Source: Chthonomonas sp. UBA2362 (GTDB lineage Bacteria; Armatimonadota; Fimbriimonadia; Fimbriimonadales; Fimbriimonadaceae). Taken from it: 64,000 bases of DNA. Every line of letters starts with the position of its first letter. Position 1 is the stretch's first letter. Positions 62,218 through 64,000 of the stretch are shown one piece after another. Made by a program: the position numbers and the translations under genes. The stretch covers positions 62,001 through 126,000 of the forward strand of contig DDTO01000011.1 in NCBI GenBank assembly GCA_002344135.1. The letters run 5' to 3'. The notes below the pieces were generated by a model. The model saw only the letters and a program-made list of their open reading frames with translations, was not told where the DNA came from and made no database searches.

Positions 62218-63651
62218 ATGAAGTCGAAGTGGTTCGTCACACTCTTCGGAGCGGTCCCCTTCGCAGCTGCAGTCATCTTCCTGCAAAGCTGCGGTGGCGA
62301 AGGCGGGCCGATCAATGGCGGCAACGGCGGTCTCCCTTCGGTGACGAAGGAGTTCGAGGCGTTGCTCACCTCGAATCAGAGGAACGCCTCGTACGTGGGA
62401 CCGCAGGCCTGCGCCGGCTGCCATGGCGACACGGGAGACCACTGGGAGCAGACGATGCACGCGGAGAAAAAGGTCACCTGCGAGCGATGTCACGGCCCGG
62501 GAAGCGTCCATGTGTCCGGCCCGAGCAAGGACAACATCTTGACCTATCCCAAGGTGACGAATTCGGTCGTGTGCGCACAATGCCATGGCCCAATTCACAG
62601 CCAATGGACTTTTTCACAGCACAGCAAGTTCATCTCCGATCCTGTCGAGGAAGCTGTTCTCGATCCGGCCCGGTACGGCAAGTCTTCGCGCTGTGTGGCT
62701 TGTCATAGTGGCCTGTTCCGTACCCAGGTAGTCGATGGTGGAGTCGACATCCCGAATATGGACGACGAAGCCATCAGGACAATTGCCGAGCATACACTCA
62801 GCGATGTGCCTCAGGTGGCGAACTGTGCGACCTGCCATAACCCGCATAGCAACACCGGTAACCTCACCGACGACGGAAAAGAGGTTCAGCTTCGCCACAA
62901 GATCTTCAACGACGACATCTCTAAGGTGGGGCCAGGCGCTACGGCGGCGTCCTTCACGACCTTCGATCACATCTGCGCGCAATGCCATAACGGACGGGGC
63001 ACCAATCCGGCAGATAACAGGTTGGAAGCAGGTACTGCTCGGCCGAGCATGCATGATTCGAACCAATACAACATGCTGATGGGCTTCGGCGGCGTCGAGG
63101 GATCGGGACCTGTCATCAGAAACACGGCACACGCAAACGCTCCGGGACAGTGTTCGAAATGCCACCTGCCCGACTCGCGCCACACCTTTACCGTCAGCTA
63201 CGACAAGTCCTGCGCGCCATGCCATACGGCAGCGGATGCAGCGGCTCGGATCCAATCGACGAAAGGTGAGGTAATCGACGAGCTTTTGGCACTTCGTTAC
63301 CTGATGGAAAACTGGGCGGCCATTACCTTCGGCGACCGCGATCTGTGGGACTACACCTCCTTGATCACCGCAGAGGGAAAGACGCCGCCGGATCAAACGC
63401 TCGTGCCGATCGAGGTCAAGCGCGCTCGCCACAACTACTATTTCGTGATCCGGTCGGGAGACTATGGGGCACACAATGCTCCGTATGCCAAGCACCTCAT
63501 CACGATCGGCAGTCAAAACATGCAGCGCGCTTCGTCTGGCGCAGCGCAAGGGTCGAGTCGCCAGAGCCTGTCGTTCGATCAAAAGCTGGCCATCTTGGAA
63601 GCAGACCGAGCACGGGCGCGAGATGCGGATAAGCTCGCCTGGGACGAATAG
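62218..63651 (+). CDS. Octaheme c-type lipoprotein cytochrome
   Basis: 477 residues. The signal ends in a lipobox FLQSC (Cys25), so the protein is lipid-anchored. Eight CxxCH motifs begin at Cys65, 88, 119, 159, 203, 253, 312 and 332. The C-terminal part (about 345-477) has no heme motifs and contains RHNYYFVIRSGDYGAHNAPY, resembling the end of other multiheme cytochromes. It lies 63 bp after the barrel gene. Likely the outer or periplasmic terminal of the conduit, comparable to MtrC/OmcA in role but not in sequence. Confidence 0.82.
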   Translation: MKSKWFVTLFGAVPFAAAVIFLQSCGGEGGPINGGNGGLPSVTKEFEALLTSNQRNASYVGPQACAGCHGDTGDHWEQTMHAEKKVTCERCHGPGSVHVSGPSKDNILTYPKVTNSVVCAQCHGPIHSQWTFSQHSKFISDPVEEAVLDPARYGKSSRCVACHSGLFRTQVVDGGVDIPNMDDEAIRTIAEHTLSDVPQVANCATCHNPHSNTGNLTDDGKEVQLRHKIFNDDISKVGPGATAASFTTFDHICAQCHNGRGTNPADNRLEAGTARPSMHDSNQYNMLMGFGGVEGSGPVIRNTAHANAPGQCSKCHLPDSRHTFTVSYDKSCAPCHTAADAAARIQSTKGEVIDELLALRYLMENWAAITFGDRDLWDYTSLITAEGKTPPDQTLVPIEVKRARHNYYFVIRSGDYGAHNAPYAKHLITIGSQNMQRASSGAAQGSSRQSLSFDQKLAILEADRARARDADKLAWDE

Positions 63652-63675
63652 GACCGACAGTGAGTGACTTAGCGA

Positions 63676-64000
63676 ATGGATGATCTTTCCCTCCCTCGTC
63701 TCGTTTCCCCGCCCGAGTGGTCTCTCTTGGTCGGGGAAACCGGGAGGTTCTTGGTCTTCGCCGCTGTTGTCGCATTTCTGATCTCCATCCTCGCGTGGCT
63801 GTTCACGCCGAAGTCCGCGGGGCTGAGCCGGGTCGGGCGTTGGTCGTTCGTGACTGCGTGCGCGGCACTCTTCGGGACGTTTGTAAGCCTTGCGATTCTC
63901 TTCATCGGCAACCGATTCGAGTACTCCTATGTGTCAGGTCATGCCGACTCGCACAACACCGTCCCGTATCGAATAGCCGGCATTTGGTCGGGCCAGGAGG
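63676..64000 (+). CDS. CcmF/CcsA-type heme lyase, N-terminal part (partial)
   Basis: ATG 63676 opens a membrane protein cut by the window end. Two or three helices (RFLVFAAVVAFLISILAWLF, WSFVTACAALFGTFVSLAIL) are followed by FEYSYVSGHADSHNTVPYRI and GIWSGQEG, matching the entry to the CcmF heme-handling loop (WGGQEGS in most). CcmF attaches heme to CxxCH cytochromes. It follows the octaheme gene by 24 bp, fitting the need for cytochrome maturation. Confidence 0.83.
   Translation, partial: MDDLSLPRLVSPPEWSLLVGETGRFLVFAAVVAFLISILAWLFTPKSAGLSRVGRWSFVTACAALFGTFVSLAILFIGNRFEYSYVSGHADSHNTVPYRIAGIWSGQE

Overview
The window is GC-rich, densely coded bacterial DNA from a diderm with ordinary housekeeping genes, many secreted proteins and c-type cytochromes. 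I lean towards Armatimonadota (Fimbriimonadia-like). The reasons are three secreted proteins ending in the same dockerin-like tail, a PSCyt1/DUF1549/DUF1553 cytochrome protein, short lipoproteins and prepilin-like proteins, and a class II ribonucleotide reductase. This is inference from gene content; Planctomycetota or a Chloroflexota relative is not excluded.

Layout. 1-5.5 kb: end of rph, guaA, an FG-GAP secreted protein, an intergenic stretch with palindromic repeats, and an atpD that stands alone. 5.6-13.5 kb: a lipoprotein gene interrupted by TGA, a GHL10-type glycosidase-like protein, two small membrane proteins, a PQQ-type sugar dehydrogenase with the dockerin-like tail, an ALDH16-like double aldehyde dehydrogenase and small proteins. 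13.5-24.2 kb: purA, a tyrosine-decarboxylase-like enzyme, an NnrS-like membrane protein with a cysteine synthase, the DUF1549/DUF1553 protein, carA and a DUF3187 outer-membrane protein. 24.2-27.7 kb: nusA-ylxR-infB behind a terminator-like leader. 27.9-40.3 kb: an acyl-CoA dehydrogenase-like gene with DAHP synthase, an alpha/beta hydrolase, tdh, PilZ, a UvrD-type helicase, VanX-like, YfcH-like and ubiX. 40.4-51.7 kb: a frameshifted lipoprotein, an S15 peptidase, a third dockerin-tailed protein, nrdR-nrdJ behind paired candidate NrdR boxes, ndk, gatCA and ftsY. 51.7-57.8 kb: an AAA/WD40 sensor-like protein and a DUF559 endonuclease gene embedded in a family of palindromic repeats.

57.8-64 kb is the most notable region. 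It holds a NarK-like transporter, a periplasmic decaheme cytochrome, an MtrB/PioB-like outer-membrane barrel, an octaheme lipoprotein and the start of a CcmF-type heme lyase. Together they look like a complete porin-cytochrome conduit moving electrons across the outer membrane, with its own cytochrome maturation factor.

A second pattern runs through the whole window. At least fifteen genes have a TANNNT -10-like hexamer only 5-9 nt before the start codon and no Shine-Dalgarno sequence, as expected for leaderless transcripts. A smaller set has clear Shine-Dalgarno sites instead. The hexamers also helped choose several starts. No rRNA, tRNA, CRISPR array or insertion sequence was seen.
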